Assembly (NCBI GenBank): GCA_947488325.1
Contig: CANKYZ010000003.1
Coordinates: 186,001 to 250,000, forward strand
DNA: 64,000 nucleotides
Source: an uncultured Erythrobacter sp.
GTDB taxonomy: Bacteria > Pseudomonadota > Alphaproteobacteria > Sphingomonadales > Sphingomonadaceae
Reading direction: 5' to 3'
Shown: positions 54,723-64,000 of the stretch, in pieces
Numbering within the stretch: the stretch's first letter is position 1
How the letters are laid out: each line of letters begins with the position of its first letter
Program-made: the position numbers and the translations under genes
Notes under the pieces: generated by a model
What the model saw: only the letters and a program-made list of their open reading frames with translations
Databases searched by the model: none
Told to the model about the DNA's origin: nothing

Positions 54723-56666
54723 TTAGAACCTCACTTCGATCCCGGCGATCACCGTTCGGCCTTGCGAAACGAAGCTGAACACTTGTTCGTAACGCTCATC
54801 AAACAGGTTTTCAGCCCGCGCGAACAGGCCAACCCCTTCGGTCAAACGCACCCGTGCATTGAGATTGACGAGAGTGTAATCGTCAAGCGTCACACGGACA
54901 GGAACAAAACTTGGATCGGTAAAGGCCAGATCCTGCGCCGCTCCATTGTGCCTCAGCACCAACGTTGCAGATGCGGCATCACCCGGTACGGTCCATGTCA
55001 GCGCAGCGCTTGCGATACTTTCCGGGCGTCGCACTTCTTCAACGCCGTTCTCTTCGGCGTCAAGATATGCATAGGCAGTGTTGAAGCTCCATTGCGGGCC
55101 AATTTGCCCGGATAGGGCGACTTCGACGCCCTTCTGCTTGCTTTCAGTCACCGCATTAGCCGGGGTTGCAATGAAGGCGGGCGCGGGGAATGTTGTAAAA
55201 ATTTCGTCGTCTAACTCGGCATCGAAATAGGTGAGTGAAAGCTGCACTGCGCCGTCAAACAATCCCTGATCGATACCAATCTCCCAGCTTGTCGATTGCT
55301 CTGGCGTCAGATCTTCATTGCCGATGAAGCTGCCATCAACGAAGCCGAATAGCTCGAAGAATCCGGGGTTCTTGATCCCCGTTCCCGCACTTGCCCGCAC
55401 ACGGGTTGTGTCCGTAACAGCATAACCAGCGCCGATACTGAAGGTCGTTTCATCAGCAAATAGATCATTGATGTCATGTCGCACTGCCGCTGAAAAATCG
55501 AAGCGCTCTCCGCCATAACGATACTCACCAACAATTCCGACATTCTCAATCTGACGCCGCCCGTTAAAGGCGAAACCACCCGGTGTAGTATTCTGAAAAC
55601 GCTCTCGCTCCCAGTCAGCTGCAAAGGTGATCGCATGGTCGCTGTCGCCGAAATTGTAGGCCGTGACATAGGAGGCTTTGAGGCGGTCACCTTCGCTTGA
55701 ATTGCTCGGTCCAAAGGCGCCGAATGTGTCGCGCGTAATATCAGAAATCTGCGCTGACAGATCATGCGTCCAACTGCCATTGAGCGTCGTAAGCTGTGCG
55801 CCGACCAACGCATAAATTGCGTCGTTTTCATAGCTCGTATCAGGGCTGTCGATGATAAAGCCAAAGGTCGGATTAGTCGGGTTGAAGTCGGAATCGTTGA
55901 ATTCCCCCTCGGTGCGGATGAAACGACCTGCGGCACGCAGTTCTAAGCTGTCGGTGACATTGACCGACGCATTGCCCGAAACAGTGTAGCTATCGCGCCC
56001 AATGTCGCGCACGCCATCCCTCGCATTGGGTTCGCCGTCTGTGCTGACCACTGTGGCGGACAGCGAAGCGTCCCATGTGTTGCCCGATGTGCCGATGCGC
56101 GCCGATCCGTTGATGGTGCTGTTAGAGCCACCCTCCAAACGCGCGGAATAACCGTCGAATGTGCCGCTGCGATAGGCGACTACGCCGCCGATTGCGTCTG
56201 AGCCATAGAGCGCGGATTGTGGACCGCGCAGCACTTCCACGCTGCTGCCGATTTCGGCTTGCAAGGTGCCAATATCGAACTCGCCAGCGAAGGGATCAGA
56301 AACTTCAATCCCGTCTACCAGAACCAGCACATGGTTTGCTTCTGACCCGCGCAAACGAATCTGGGTTTGTCCTGCGATCGAGCTGACAGCCACACCGGGA
56401 ACATCGCGCAACACATCAGCAATATCGCGAACCTGACGCTGCTCGATTTGATCGCGGCTAATTCTGGTCGCAGACCCGGTGTAGTCGGACAGCAATAACG
56501 TATTATCGTCGCGGCTTGCGCTGACCAGGATAGCGTCGTGATAATCCCGGTCTTCATATATTATGTTTTGACCAATGCTATCTTCGCCCGCGTCATCCTG
56601 AGCCAACACAGGCACAGCCCAGCACAGGGCAGCCACAGCTGCACCGCACAACAAAGTCTTATTCAT
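54723..56666 (-). CDS. btuB: BtuB-like TonB-dependent cobalamin receptor
   Basis: 647 residues. Signal peptide ending near VPVLAQ, a TonB-box-like DAILVSASR, plug domain (VRDIADVLRDVPGV, RGSEANHVLVLVDGIEVSDP, EVLRGPQSALYGSDAIGG), then a barrel ending in FVSQGRTVIAGIEVRF. It imports vitamin B12 across the outer membrane using TonB energy. Ligand assignment is strengthened by the cobalamin riboswitch upstream. ATG 56666 is chosen as the first Met of the signal peptide. No BtuCDF or cob genes follow here; obgE comes next after 39 bp. Confidence 0.9.
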   Translation of the reverse strand: MNKTLLCGAAVAALCWAVPVLAQDDAGEDSIGQNIIYEDRDYHDAILVSASRDDNTLLLSDYTGSATRISRDQIEQRQVRDIADVLRDVPGVAVSSIAGQTQIRLRGSEANHVLVLVDGIEVSDPFAGEFDIGTLQAEIGSSVEVLRGPQSALYGSDAIGGVVAYRSGTFDGYSARLEGGSNSTINGSARIGTSGNTWDASLSATVVSTDGEPNARDGVRDIGRDSYTVSGNASVNVTDSLELRAAGRFIRTEGEFNDSDFNPTNPTFGFIIDSPDTSYENDAIYALVGAQLTTLNGSWTHDLSAQISDITRDTFGAFGPSNSSEGDRLKASYVTAYNFGDSDHAITFAADWERERFQNTTPGGFAFNGRRQIENVGIVGEYRYGGERFDFSAAVRHDINDLFADETTFSIGAGYAVTDTTRVRASAGTGIKNPGFFELFGFVDGSFIGNEDLTPEQSTSWEIGIDQGLFDGAVQLSLTYFDAELDDEIFTTFPAPAFIATPANAVTESKQKGVEVALSGQIGPQWSFNTAYAYLDAEENGVEEVRRPESIASAALTWTVPGDAASATLVLRHNGAAQDLAFTDPSFVPVRVTLDDYTLVNLNARVRLTEGVGLFARAENLFDERYEQVFSFVSQGRTVIAGIEVRF

Positions 56667-56794
56667 CTCTCGGTATTCCTTCCGAATGAGCAACATTATC
56701 GCCCGCGCGGGTTTGGCCCACACGAACAGCTAAGGTCGTCGCTCGAACGAAAGTCTTTCCGCGCCGGATCAATCCCTGAACCAAGCCACAAGCG

Positions 56795-56985
56795 ACACGC
56801 TCCGGTCGGTCTCCTGGCTCACGGGTCAATGCGGCTGTGTCACCTTCCCAAGGCCCCAAATGAATGGGTTTACCCTCAGTGGTTGCGGCTCATGAAAGGC
56901 CGCGCGATACAGTCGCTCACCGCTTACAGTTGCAGGGACAGCCACGGATTTGCCTGAAAGGCGCACCGCATTCCCGTTACCGAAG
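56795..56985 (-). promoter_or_regulatory. Cobalamin riboswitch
   Basis: Read on the minus strand: GGGAATGCGGTGCG near the 5' side, the core CCCTGCAACTGTAAGCGGTGAGCGA, and the B12-box-like AACCACTGAGGGTAAACCC, followed by GGGAAGGTGACACAG and GTGAGCCAGGAGACCGACCGG. These are the conserved blocks of the AdoCbl riboswitch in order. It lies about 130 bp before the BtuB-like start. End points are approximate. Confidence 0.92.
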
Positions 56986-57028
56986 TGTGAGGGCGGATTA
57001 CGCGCACTCTTGCGGCGCTGCAAGACTT

Positions 57029-57991
57029 CTATTGCGGCGCTGCGCTTTGACCTTCACCCTGAACGGTAACGACCGGCTCAACAACAGGCTGAGAAATGAA
57101 GTCGCCTTGTGTGGGGATCACGGGCACGCCGACGCCAGTTGCCGGGTCGGCGACCAAACTTGTTGGCCCCGCAGGCGCAGCCAACGTAGATGCCGGATCG
57201 CTAAATCCAGCGGTCGGGATGCTTATACCATTAGCGCGCGCCTGCTGCACCGCGACCCAGCCGGGTTGTGACGGACCATACTGGACCCCGTAACGTGCAT
57301 CCCATTCAGCCGATGCGCGCTGATATTCCTCATATTCTTCAAAGAAGGTTTCAAACGGTTCTTCGATTATATCGAAATTATCTTTGGCAAAGGCAATGGG
57401 ATCAGCAGGAGGCGCAAAGCTTGCACGGTTCGAAATGTCGAGCGCCGCCCGGCAAAAACCCGAGCGCGCAGGAGGCAATGCAAAGAAATTATAGACCGAT
57501 GTCATATGGCTTTCGCGTGTACGAATAGCTGTGCGTCTACTCTCCGCCTGGCTGCGATACACGCTATCGATCCGCTCATTCAATTGTCCAAGCGTTTGCT
57601 CATGCTGGCTGATATAGGAGCTGTATGCGGTAAGTATCGGCTGATACTGCGTCCCAAGGCAATTGAGCGCGGCAACGTTCCAGGCAGAACGGAAATGCCA
57701 AACTTTTTCATCCTCAGACCGGCCCCGATTGACCGTTTGACGTTTGCCAAAGAAATCCTTGCCAGGAATTTCCATCACATAAGAGGCACCTCCTGGCGGA
57801 AGCGGGCGATAAGGGACGGATTCGACCACCGGCGGCGGGGGAGGAGGCGGAGGCGGAGGCGGAACAATGGTAGTGCAGGCTCCCAACAGGACGGTTGCAG
57901 CTGCTATTGCTGTGATCTTGATGGGCGCGATTGTCCGACCCGCCATTCCATCGCAGTTACCCGGAACTGCAATTCTCGCAGCACTGTTCAT
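57029..57991 (-). CDS. Proline-tract lipoprotein of unknown function
   Basis: 320 residues from ATG 57991. Lipobox VLLGAC is followed by a run of about eleven prolines, then a domain of about 230 residues with helical stretches and two Cys (NCLGTQ, GFCRAA) that might form a disulfide. The C-terminal 60 residues are low-complexity Pro/Val/Gly. No known family was recognised. A start at ATG 57946 would give a more standard 24-residue lipoprotein signal but has no good ribosome-binding site. It is minus-strand upstream of the riboswitch gene, though not evidently linked to B12. Confidence 0.65.
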   Translation of the reverse strand: MNSAARIAVPGNCDGMAGRTIAPIKITAIAAATVLLGACTTIVPPPPPPPPPPPVVESVPYRPLPPGGASYVMEIPGKDFFGKRQTVNRGRSEDEKVWHFRSAWNVAALNCLGTQYQPILTAYSSYISQHEQTLGQLNERIDSVYRSQAESRRTAIRTRESHMTSVYNFFALPPARSGFCRAALDISNRASFAPPADPIAFAKDNFDIIEEPFETFFEEYEEYQRASAEWDARYGVQYGPSQPGWVAVQQARANGISIPTAGFSDPASTLAAPAGPTSLVADPATGVGVPVIPTQGDFISQPVVEPVVTVQGEGQSAAPQ

Positions 57992-58145
57992 AATCAATTT
58001 GCCTCTCATCCAAGTTGCCCCAGCATCCATTTAACCGTGCACCTTTGTGCAATGCCAGCCCCACCCTTGCTCAGGTCTGAAGCGATACACCTTCAATCGA
58101 AATTGACGTGAACCATGATCGTTAGTCGCAGCAGGCGACAAAGCA

Positions 58146-58219
58146 AATGCCCGAAGCCTTTGGTAAGACTCCGGGCATTGGTGTTTCAGCAGCTTGATTG
58201 GGGCACTGGCCCCAAATCA
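58146..58219. terminator. Two hairpins downstream of the BI-1 gene
   Basis: AATGCCCG/CGGGCATT (58146-58179) and TTGGGGC-ACTG-GCCCCAA (58198-58215, extended by TGA/TCA). They lie 18-91 bp after the BI-1 stop on the minus strand and probably end that transcript. A clear T-run is lacking. The remaining part of the 245-bp gap holds no recognisable feature. Confidence 0.55.
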
Positions 58220-58236
58220 GCAATTCTAATTGCAGC

Positions 58237-58995
58237 TTACTCGCGGCTACCGAGGAAGCTCAGCAGGAACATGAACATGTTGACGAAGTCGAGATACAGA
58301 CTCACTGCGCCCATAATCACGGCCTTGCCCATCATTTCGGTCCCGCGCAGATATTGATACTGGTTTTTCAAACGCTGCGTATCGTAAGCGGTGAGGCCTG
58401 CAAAGATCAGTACGCCAATACCACTAATAACAAACGCCATCGTGTCAGAACCGATGAAAATGTTGATGACCATTGCGATGATCAAACCGATTACGCCCAT
58501 GAACAGGAAGCTGCCCCAACCAGAAATGTCTTTCTTAGTGGTGTAGCCCCACAGCGAAAGGCCTGCAAAAGCGCCCGCTGTCGCAAAGAATGTCACAGCG
58601 ATCGAAGCGCTAGTGTAAACTAGGAAGATCGTCGACATCGAAATGCCCATGACGGTCGCGAAGGACCAGAACACGATCTGCAAGGTCGCCGCGCTCATCT
58701 TGTGTAGGCCAAAACTCATCGCGAGGATGAAGGCCAACGGAGCCAGCTTCACCGCCCAGAACAGCAAACCGCCATTGATGGCGAGCCATGCTGCAGGCGA
58801 TTCCATTCCGCCCCAAGAAAACAGAATGGCAACGATGCCGGTAAGCAGCACGCCCGATCCCATGTAATTGTAGATCGAGAGCATATATGAACGCAGGCCC
58901 TCATCATAGGAAGCGCGCCCTTCGACCTCGCCGCCTGCGCGTGGAACTGAGCCAAAGCCCTGGCCCGTGCGCTGCGTGTCTTTCCAATCAGCCAT
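58237..58995 (-). CDS. Bax inhibitor-1 / YccA family membrane protein
   Basis: 252 residues with a hydrophilic 40-residue N-terminus and seven predicted membrane helices. The last two have the YbhL-type pattern YDTQRLKNQYQYL and LYLDFVNMFMFLLSFLG, where conserved Asp residues bind or pass calcium or protons in studied relatives. The role in bacteria is debated (membrane protease modulation or ion leak). ATG 58995 has AAGGGA six bases upstream. Confidence 0.92.
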   Translation of the reverse strand: MADWKDTQRTGQGFGSVPRAGGEVEGRASYDEGLRSYMLSIYNYMGSGVLLTGIVAILFSWGGMESPAAWLAINGGLLFWAVKLAPLAFILAMSFGLHKMSAATLQIVFWSFATVMGISMSTIFLVYTSASIAVTFFATAGAFAGLSLWGYTTKKDISGWGSFLFMGVIGLIIAMVINIFIGSDTMAFVISGIGVLIFAGLTAYDTQRLKNQYQYLRGTEMMGKAVIMGAVSLYLDFVNMFMFLLSFLGSRE

Positions 58996-59141
58996 TTTGG
59001 ATCCCTTATCTTCAATCCAGACGCGACAATACGCGCCGTATAAACCACAATATCGGTGTTTTCGGGCGCTTTTTCAAGCGAAACCGGTGTGTAATCGACG
59101 AATTCCATTCAGTTTCGGTACAATTGTGATTAACAAAGTCT

Positions 59142-59951
59142 TCAGTTGTTACCAGACGACAATTCTACGCCGCGATTACTCGTCGCTTTAAGCGTCCGAG
59201 TTAGCAGCTCCACCAACGCTCTATCAGCATCCAGAACATTCAACCCTTCCCGCGTCATTCCGCCAGGGCTGGCCACCCGATTGGCAAGCTCTCCGGGAGA
59301 ATTTTCCGCGCCGGCAGCCAGCGAAGATGCTCCGTCGACCATCGCGATAGCTAGGCTGCTCGCCTGCTCCGCTTCCAATCCCAGGTTTGTTGCCGCCTCT
59401 GCCAACGCATCGATGAACCGGTAGACAAAGCCCGGACCCGATCCGGCCAGCGCCGTGGCGAGGTTGTAATTGCTTTCATCCTCCAGCCACACCGCGCTGC
59501 CCAGCAAATCAAAATAGGCAGAGACCGCTTGCCGCTGTCCCTCGTCCAATCCTGTTTCAGCTAAGATAATCGGTGATCCATTAATGCGCGAAGCAAGGTT
59601 CGGCATTACCCGCACATGCGCCGCTGCATCTGGGAAGGCGGCCCGCAATTGCGCTAACGTCAATCCTGCAAGCAGCGAATAGACCGTCGCGTTCTCAGCC
59701 AGTGCCTGAAAATCTGGGGCCACATCAACCAATTGGTGCGGTTTAAACCCAAGCATGATCGCGTCATGCGTCCCCGCTTCCGCGGCTTCCGCAGCGCTGC
59801 GATATCGCGTCACTCCGTCAGGCACGGTTTTGGGTGAACGGTTGAGAACGGCAAACCGCGCCGGGTCCATCCCAGCAGTTAACCATCCAGCCAGCATCGC
59901 CCCCGACATATTGCCAAATCCGATAATCAGCAGTTGTTTGATCTCAGCCAT
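59142..59951 (-). CDS. proC: Pyrroline-5-carboxylate reductase
   Basis: 269 residues. Makes L-proline from P5C with NAD(P)H. Rossmann motif IIGFGNMSGAML, the segment VRVMPNLASRINGSP, and the C-terminal signature VASPGGMTREGLNVL are all typical. ATG 59951 is preferred over GTG 59963; an AGGTGG lies upstream. It follows the YbjN gene by 29 bp and is probably co-transcribed with it. Confidence 0.94.
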   Translation of the reverse strand: MAEIKQLLIIGFGNMSGAMLAGWLTAGMDPARFAVLNRSPKTVPDGVTRYRSAAEAAEAGTHDAIMLGFKPHQLVDVAPDFQALAENATVYSLLAGLTLAQLRAAFPDAAAHVRVMPNLASRINGSPIILAETGLDEGQRQAVSAYFDLLGSAVWLEDESNYNLATALAGSGPGFVYRFIDALAEAATNLGLEAEQASSLAIAMVDGASSLAAGAENSPGELANRVASPGGMTREGLNVLDADRALVELLTRTLKATSNRGVELSSGNN

Positions 59952-59980
59952 AAGGGAACCCACCTTTCAGATGGACAAGG

Positions 59981-60487
59981 TTACGCTTCACCCGCCGCGT
60001 CAACCATTGCCGCATCCAATGCATCACGCGGGCTCTTATCGCCCCACAGCACGAATTGGAAAGCGGGATAAAAACGATCGCATTCATCGATGGCGCATTC
60101 GACCAATGCTTGCGCCTGTTGAATCGAAAGCATCCCGTCATCGCCTAACAACACACCGTGCCGATAGAGCAGCACATCGCCATTCGACCAAACATCGAAA
60201 TGGCCAAGCCACATCTGTTCGTTGACCAAGCTTAAGAGCTCATAGGCGCGTTGCCGCTTTTCATCAGTGACACGGATGTCGGGCAGACAAAGGAATTGCA
60301 GAACATTATCCGCACTGCGCCAGACAGCACGCAACTGGTATTTCGCCCAGCTGCCCTGAACTTCGCCAACCATTTCATCTTCGGCGACGATTTCACAGGT
60401 CCAGCCGCGCGCTTCGAACAGGGCAGCGAGCATTTCAACCGGTGCTGCGTCGTCATCCGAACTGTATTCGGCCTCGCGCGGGGTCAT
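59981..60487 (-). CDS. YbjN-domain protein
   Basis: 168 residues. A single YbjN fold (about 15-150), with LRAVWRSADNVLQFLCLPDIRV and the later GHFDVWSNGDVLLYRHGVLL. YbjN proteins are linked to stress and motility regulation in E. coli, without a defined mechanism; the fold resembles type III secretion chaperones. The gene pair ybjN-proC is common in alphaproteobacteria, to my knowledge. ATG 60487. Confidence 0.85.
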   Translation of the reverse strand: MTPREAEYSSDDDAAPVEMLAALFEARGWTCEIVAEDEMVGEVQGSWAKYQLRAVWRSADNVLQFLCLPDIRVTDEKRQRAYELLSLVNEQMWLGHFDVWSNGDVLLYRHGVLLGDDGMLSIQQAQALVECAIDECDRFYPAFQFVLWGDKSPRDALDAAMVDAAGEA

Positions 60488-60642
60488 GATTGAACTTTCA
60501 AAAGAGAGGGGGGTGTTTGCATCGGCAACACGAATGCCCGCTAACTCATGGGATTGGCAATGCGCGAACCTGTGCGCGCTGGGGAGAACCCATTTCGCCT
60601 GTTCAAAGCTTGTGCAAAGAAACTCGTGGATGATCCGAAATT

Positions 60643-62217
60643 TTATCTAAGCTCTTGAATTTCGGTGCCTTCAGGGCTTGAATAAGAGAATGTCTCAATC
60701 CCCTTTTCCGCCAGTCCATTTACGAGAGCACGCGCATCGGCACGGCTGTCGATTGGTCCGGCGAGCAAGCGGTTTGCTTGCCCCCAAGGCGTAATATGCG
60801 GCTCGAATTCTCCAAGCAAATCAGGCGCACGCCGGGCAAAACGTCGCCAATCAAACTTCAGCGCATTCACATCGCGCCCGGTTGCAAGCTGCACCCAGAT
60901 TCGGCGCGGGTGAGTAGGTTGGGCCGGTTCTGAAGTGGATTCGGGAGAAGCATCGCGGCGAATCTCAATCGCAGACAGATCAACCGCTTGCGCCGTATCG
61001 GATGCAATCGGCATTTCCCCTGTGCCAAATTCGGCAAAGGCATCGTCGACATTTGCGAAATCAGGCTCCGACTCAGACGGCTGTGATTCAGCTACTTGGG
61101 TAGTCGCAATTTCGGGCAGGCTCACATCGGACTCAGGAACAGTTTCAGATCTTTTATTAGCTCGGGACAGATTAAAGCCCGGCTGGCGTGAAGCTTCTGA
61201 TTCCGATACTGACTCAACTGACGCTGCCGCCACGGTCTGGCTAGCGGTAGATTGCGGCTGTTGAGGTACAGACGTTGCCGCTGTTTCTCGGATAGCTGGC
61301 TCTGGCGCGGTCTGGACCACTTCTTGCGATGCGGTTGCGAGCGCCGCCTCTGGCGATGTGCCCAGCGGATCACCTGTTGGCTCAAGCCGCGAGCCCACTG
61401 TCCCTTCTCTCGCGAAACGCGCAATGCGCGGATCTTCGCGCCCAATATCGGCTGCGCGCGGAAATATACCAAGATTGGCAGCGGCAGCCTGCTGCGCAGA
61501 GGTCAGGCGAGGCATATAAGCCAAATACGGATTAATCCGTGTCGCCAGATCGCGCGGCATGACAGTATTCACAATCCCCTCCGCGCGTTCCTGTTGGCCC
61601 AAAATTGCCAAACCAAATGCTTGAGCGCGAAAAGCGGCAAAGTCGCGCCCTTCGATCAGAGGGGCAAGTGTGGATTGAAAGCTGTCTTCATCGCCCGAAA
61701 TAGCATGGCTCAGTGCTAGCCTTCGTCGTGTCTCATCATCCTGAGGGTTAAGCTCAATCGCTCTTGCATAGGCGGATCGAGCCGATTCCTGATCACCCAC
61801 CAGATCGAAAGCAAGCGCCTGATCACTCAATACATCGCGAGCAGGTGCTCCCGCACTTCGCGCCGCATTGAGCAGCGGGATCGCCTCCACCGGACGCCCA
61901 GATCTGAGATAAACCCGCGCAAGGCCCAGTTTTACCCTTGGGTCATTTTCCGAAACTTCCGCAGCCCGTCCGTAGAAACCAAGGGCCGCATCATGATCAT
62001 CGACTGCAAGAGAAGCATCACCTGCTTCGAGCAAGGAATTGAGCTGGCTCGGTCTACGCGCGAGCTCCATTAGCGCGCGGTTAAGGCGTTGCACCTCTGG
62101 CGAAGGGAGCGGTTGGACCACTTCGCGCGATGTAGAATCCTGCGCTACGACCGATTGGGGCACAGCAGACAGCAGCATTCCGGCCACAAGGGCCAAACAT
62201 CGAAAACTGGTTTGCAT
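60643..62217 (-). CDS. Secreted TPR and SPOR-domain protein
   Basis: 524 residues. Signal peptide (ends SVVAQD), TPR-like helical pairs at about 60-200 (LEAGDASLAVDDHDAAL, SARSAYARAIELNPQDDE), a long low-complexity Ser/Glu/Thr/Pro linker, and a C-terminal SPOR domain (about 440-520; IWVQLATGRDVNALKFDWRR). SPOR domains bind denuded peptidoglycan at division septa, so a role in cell-wall remodelling or division is likely; it lies next to ftsZ. ATG 62217 is chosen over GTG 62226. Confidence 0.82.
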   Translation of the reverse strand: MQTSFRCLALVAGMLLSAVPQSVVAQDSTSREVVQPLPSPEVQRLNRALMELARRPSQLNSLLEAGDASLAVDDHDAALGFYGRAAEVSENDPRVKLGLARVYLRSGRPVEAIPLLNAARSAGAPARDVLSDQALAFDLVGDQESARSAYARAIELNPQDDETRRRLALSHAISGDEDSFQSTLAPLIEGRDFAAFRAQAFGLAILGQQERAEGIVNTVMPRDLATRINPYLAYMPRLTSAQQAAAANLGIFPRAADIGREDPRIARFAREGTVGSRLEPTGDPLGTSPEAALATASQEVVQTAPEPAIRETAATSVPQQPQSTASQTVAAASVESVSESEASRQPGFNLSRANKRSETVPESDVSLPEIATTQVAESQPSESEPDFANVDDAFAEFGTGEMPIASDTAQAVDLSAIEIRRDASPESTSEPAQPTHPRRIWVQLATGRDVNALKFDWRRFARRAPDLLGEFEPHITPWGQANRLLAGPIDSRADARALVNGLAEKGIETFSYSSPEGTEIQELR

Positions 62218-62340
62218 AATTCTCACACGAAGGTCCGCTAACGTAAATTCTCGGTCGCGCTACCCTCCACACACTGAACGTGGGTCGAACAGCACGGCGA
62301 AGCCGATAAAACGAAAACGAACAGTCAAACGAACGGTGCG

Positions 62341-64000
62341 TTACTGGTTATTTTGACGTCCGAGGAAACGTGGGATGCTGAGAGCTGGCGCGTCGCCATC
62401 ATCATCGTCTTCATCTTCTTCGTCATCCGAACTGGAAGAGCGCGAGAGGTTGGCCATGCGCTCAAAGAGCGTGCTTGGCCCACTGCTGCCACCGCTCTCG
62501 CCGCCGCCGGACGCATCTTCATCAGAGGCTGCGTCCTCGCCTGCATCTTCACTGCCTGAACCCAGTATCCCGCGTCGGCGTCCACCGCCAAGACGTGCTT
62601 CAACCGGTTGATTTTCAGCAGCCAGCCGGTCAGCATCGGCAAGCAAGTCATCCTGCGCCTCACCACCTTCCGCACCTTCACCAATCTCTTGATATTCAGC
62701 AACGTCGCCTGACGCACCTTCCAATGCGCTGCCCATTTCTCGAGCATCGCCGCCATCGGCATCATCTTCGTCAACTTCTGCTCCGCGCAGTCCAGCAAGC
62801 GGGTCAACGATGCCATCCACATCGTCGCCATCGTCTCCCATTTCGTCACCAGCTTGCATGCCAGAGAGATCGAAGGGTTCGTTCCCTTCATCGAAATCGC
62901 CTGCGACGGCGTCGTCTTCTGCCGATATGGCGTCAGAAACAGGATCGGGAATGACCGGTGAACTCGGCGCAGTCAGTTCTACGACCGGTTCAGGCTCGGG
63001 CTCAGGCTCTACCGCGCTTACTTCAGCGCTTTCCCCTTCTCCAGACAGCTCCAGAACGGGACGCTTGGGCGCCCGAGAATTCGATAGCGCAGAGGAGGTA
63101 GTATGAGGCGTATCGCCATTCGCGCTCTGTTCAATACCCGTTGCGACAACAGACACGCGGATTTTACCCGAAAGGTCAGGATTAAACGCGCTGCCCCAAA
63201 TGATGTTCGCATCTTCATCAACCAGATCGCGAATGTGATTGGCCGCTTCATCGACCTCCATCAGCTTCATGTCTTCGCCGCCGATGATTGAGATGATAAC
63301 GCCCTTGGCGCCCTGCATGCTCACACCGTCGAGGAGTGGGTTTGCGATGGCCTGTTCTGCGGCATCAAGCGCACGATTTTCGCCTTCACCTTCGCCTGTG
63401 CCCATCATCGCTTTACCCATCTCGCTCATGACAGAACGAACATCGGCGAAATCGAGATTGATGAGACCCGGCATCACCATCAAATCGGTGATTGAACGCA
63501 CGCCCTGTTGCAGAACTTCGTCAGCCAGTTCGAACGCTTCCTTGAAGGTCGTTTCAGGCTTCGCAATCAAGAACAGGTTCTGATTGGGGATCACGATCAA
63601 TGTATCAACGTGATCTTGCAATTCGTTGATACCTGCCTCGGCTGCGCGCATGCGGCGCGTTCCTTCGAACAGGAATGGCTTGGTCACAACGCCAACGGTC
63701 AGGACACCTTTGCGCCGCGCCGCTTCGGCGATGACGGGCGCAGCACCGGTACCGGTGCCCCCTCCCATGCCAGCGGCGATAAATACCATATTCACGCCTT
63801 CCAGTGCTTCTTCAATCTCAGCAACGGTTTCTTCGGCAGCAGCTTTGCCAACTTCCGGACGCGCGCCAGCACCAAGGCCGCCAGTAATATCAGGGCCGAG
63901 TTGAATGCGGGACTCTGCAGAACTGGTGCTAAGTGCCTGCGCATCGGTGTTCGCAACAATGAACTCGACGCCCTCAATCTCCGAGGCGATCATATTCCCA
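62341..64000 (-). CDS. ftsZ: Cell division protein FtsZ (5' end beyond the window)
   Basis: At least 553 residues are visible; the frame continues past base 64000, so the start is missing. Tubulin-like GTPase that forms the division ring. Visible are [11 protein letters not shown], the nucleotide loop [14 protein letters not shown], and the T7 region [15 protein letters not shown] with the catalytic Asp. After about residue 310 comes an unusually long acidic linker, Asp/Glu/Gly/Ser-rich, and the terminal peptide [14 protein letters not shown], which binds FtsA and ZipA-like partners. Long linkers are typical of alphaproteobacteria (Caulobacter also), but this one is very acidic. Confidence 0.96.
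   Translation of the reverse strand, partial: GNMIASEIEGVEFIVANTDAQALSTSSAESRIQLGPDITGGLGAGARPEVGKAAAEETVAEIEEALEGVNMVFIAAGMGGGTGTGAAPVIAEAARRKGVLTVGVVTKPFLFEGTRRMRAAEAGINELQDHVDTLIVIPNQNLFLIAKPETTFKEAFELADEVLQQGVRSITDLMVMPGLINLDFADVRSVMSEMGKAMMGTGEGEGENRALDAAEQAIANPLLDGVSMQGAKGVIISIIGGEDMKLMEVDEAANHIRDLVDEDANIIWGSAFNPDLSGKIRVSVVATGIEQSANGDTPHTTSSALSNSRAPKRPVLELSGEGESAEVSAVEPEPEPEPVVELTAPSSPVIPDPVSDAISAEDDAVAGDFDEGNEPFDLSGMQAGDEMGDDGDDVDGIVDPLAGLRGAEVDEDDADGGDAREMGSALEGASGDVAEYQEIGEGAEGGEAQDDLLADADRLAAENQPVEARLGGGRRRGILGSGSEDAGEDAASDEDASGGGESGGSSGPSTLFERMANLSRSSSSDDEEDEDDDDGDAPALSIPRFLGRQNNQ

Noticed and set aside
56826..57023. Small open frame on the minus strand upstream of btuB
   Set aside because: It lies in the riboswitch aptamer. 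Conservation there is explained by RNA structure.
62353..62954. Several plus-strand open frames over the ftsZ 3' end
   Set aside because: They arise from the biased codons of the acidic linker read in antisense (Ser/His/Arg-rich), with no other coding support.

Overview
The window looks like a contiguous chromosomal segment of a marine sphingomonad, most likely Erythrobacteraceae (Alphaproteobacteria, Sphingomonadales). The grounds are the gene families present (large TonB-dependent receptors, a DUF2849/DUF934-type sulfate assimilation operon, hisZ, a Methanosarcina-type serC, a long-linker FtsZ), the moderate GC content, an alphaproteobacterial GTTC-N7-GTTC type LexA box, and very compact spacing with many ATGA/TTGA overlaps. 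No rRNA, phage, insertion sequence or CRISPR array was seen. Genus-level placement is an inference.

Layout. 1-10 kb: the end of fmt, then truA, an MDR oxidoreductase, asparaginase, tRNA-Val, a TlpA-like thioredoxin lipoprotein head-to-head with argH, a small LptM-like lipoprotein, lysA, and a precorrin-2 dehydrogenase carrying a decayed methyltransferase remnant. These are followed by a pseudo-receiver/winged-helix regulator under a candidate SOS box and a sigma factor overlapping a small membrane protein. 10-25 kb: L,D-transpeptidase, purA, a secreted five-repeat protein, an esterase, hisZ, serA and serC with a structured leader, a GT4 glycosyltransferase, a PadR regulator divergent from rarA, an RNase H-fold protein coupled to rarA, and a TM2 protein that shares the PadR operator-like palindrome. 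25-37 kb: tRNA-Thr, an old-yellow-enzyme oxidoreductase, then a galactoside locus (SSS symporter, TonB receptor, AraC regulator, GH36 alpha-galactosidase, galT, galK) closed by a strong terminator. 37-47 kb: a 1527-residue autotransporter with a recent 519-bp internal duplication, queF, a proline-rich membrane protein, sulfurtransferase, cystathionine beta-lyase and an MscS channel. 47-54 kb: the sulfate assimilation operon cobA-DUF2849-cysI-(34-codon ORF)-DUF934-cysH, facing the operon obgE-proB-SDR. 54-64 kb: a BtuB-like receptor under a cobalamin riboswitch, a lipoprotein, a BI-1 protein, proC-ybjN, a TPR/SPOR protein and most of ftsZ.

How parts fit together. The separate SUMT (cobA, 47.6 kb) and the dehydrogenase/ferrochelatase (7.1 kb) together would supply siroheme to CysI, which explains why the SUMT half of the latter could decay. 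The galactoside locus gives uptake, hydrolysis and the first Leloir steps; galE is not in the window. serC-serA encode two of the three serine biosynthesis steps.

The points most worth a second look are: the 34-codon ORF embedded in the cys operon by 8-nt overlaps matching the DUF934/cysH junction; the perfect 14-bp inverted repeat that buries the obgE start codon; the candidate SOS box in front of the pseudo-receiver regulator; the shared PadR/TM2 palindrome; and the serC leader. Starts were chosen by reading ribosome-binding sites and overlaps by eye. No database search was run.
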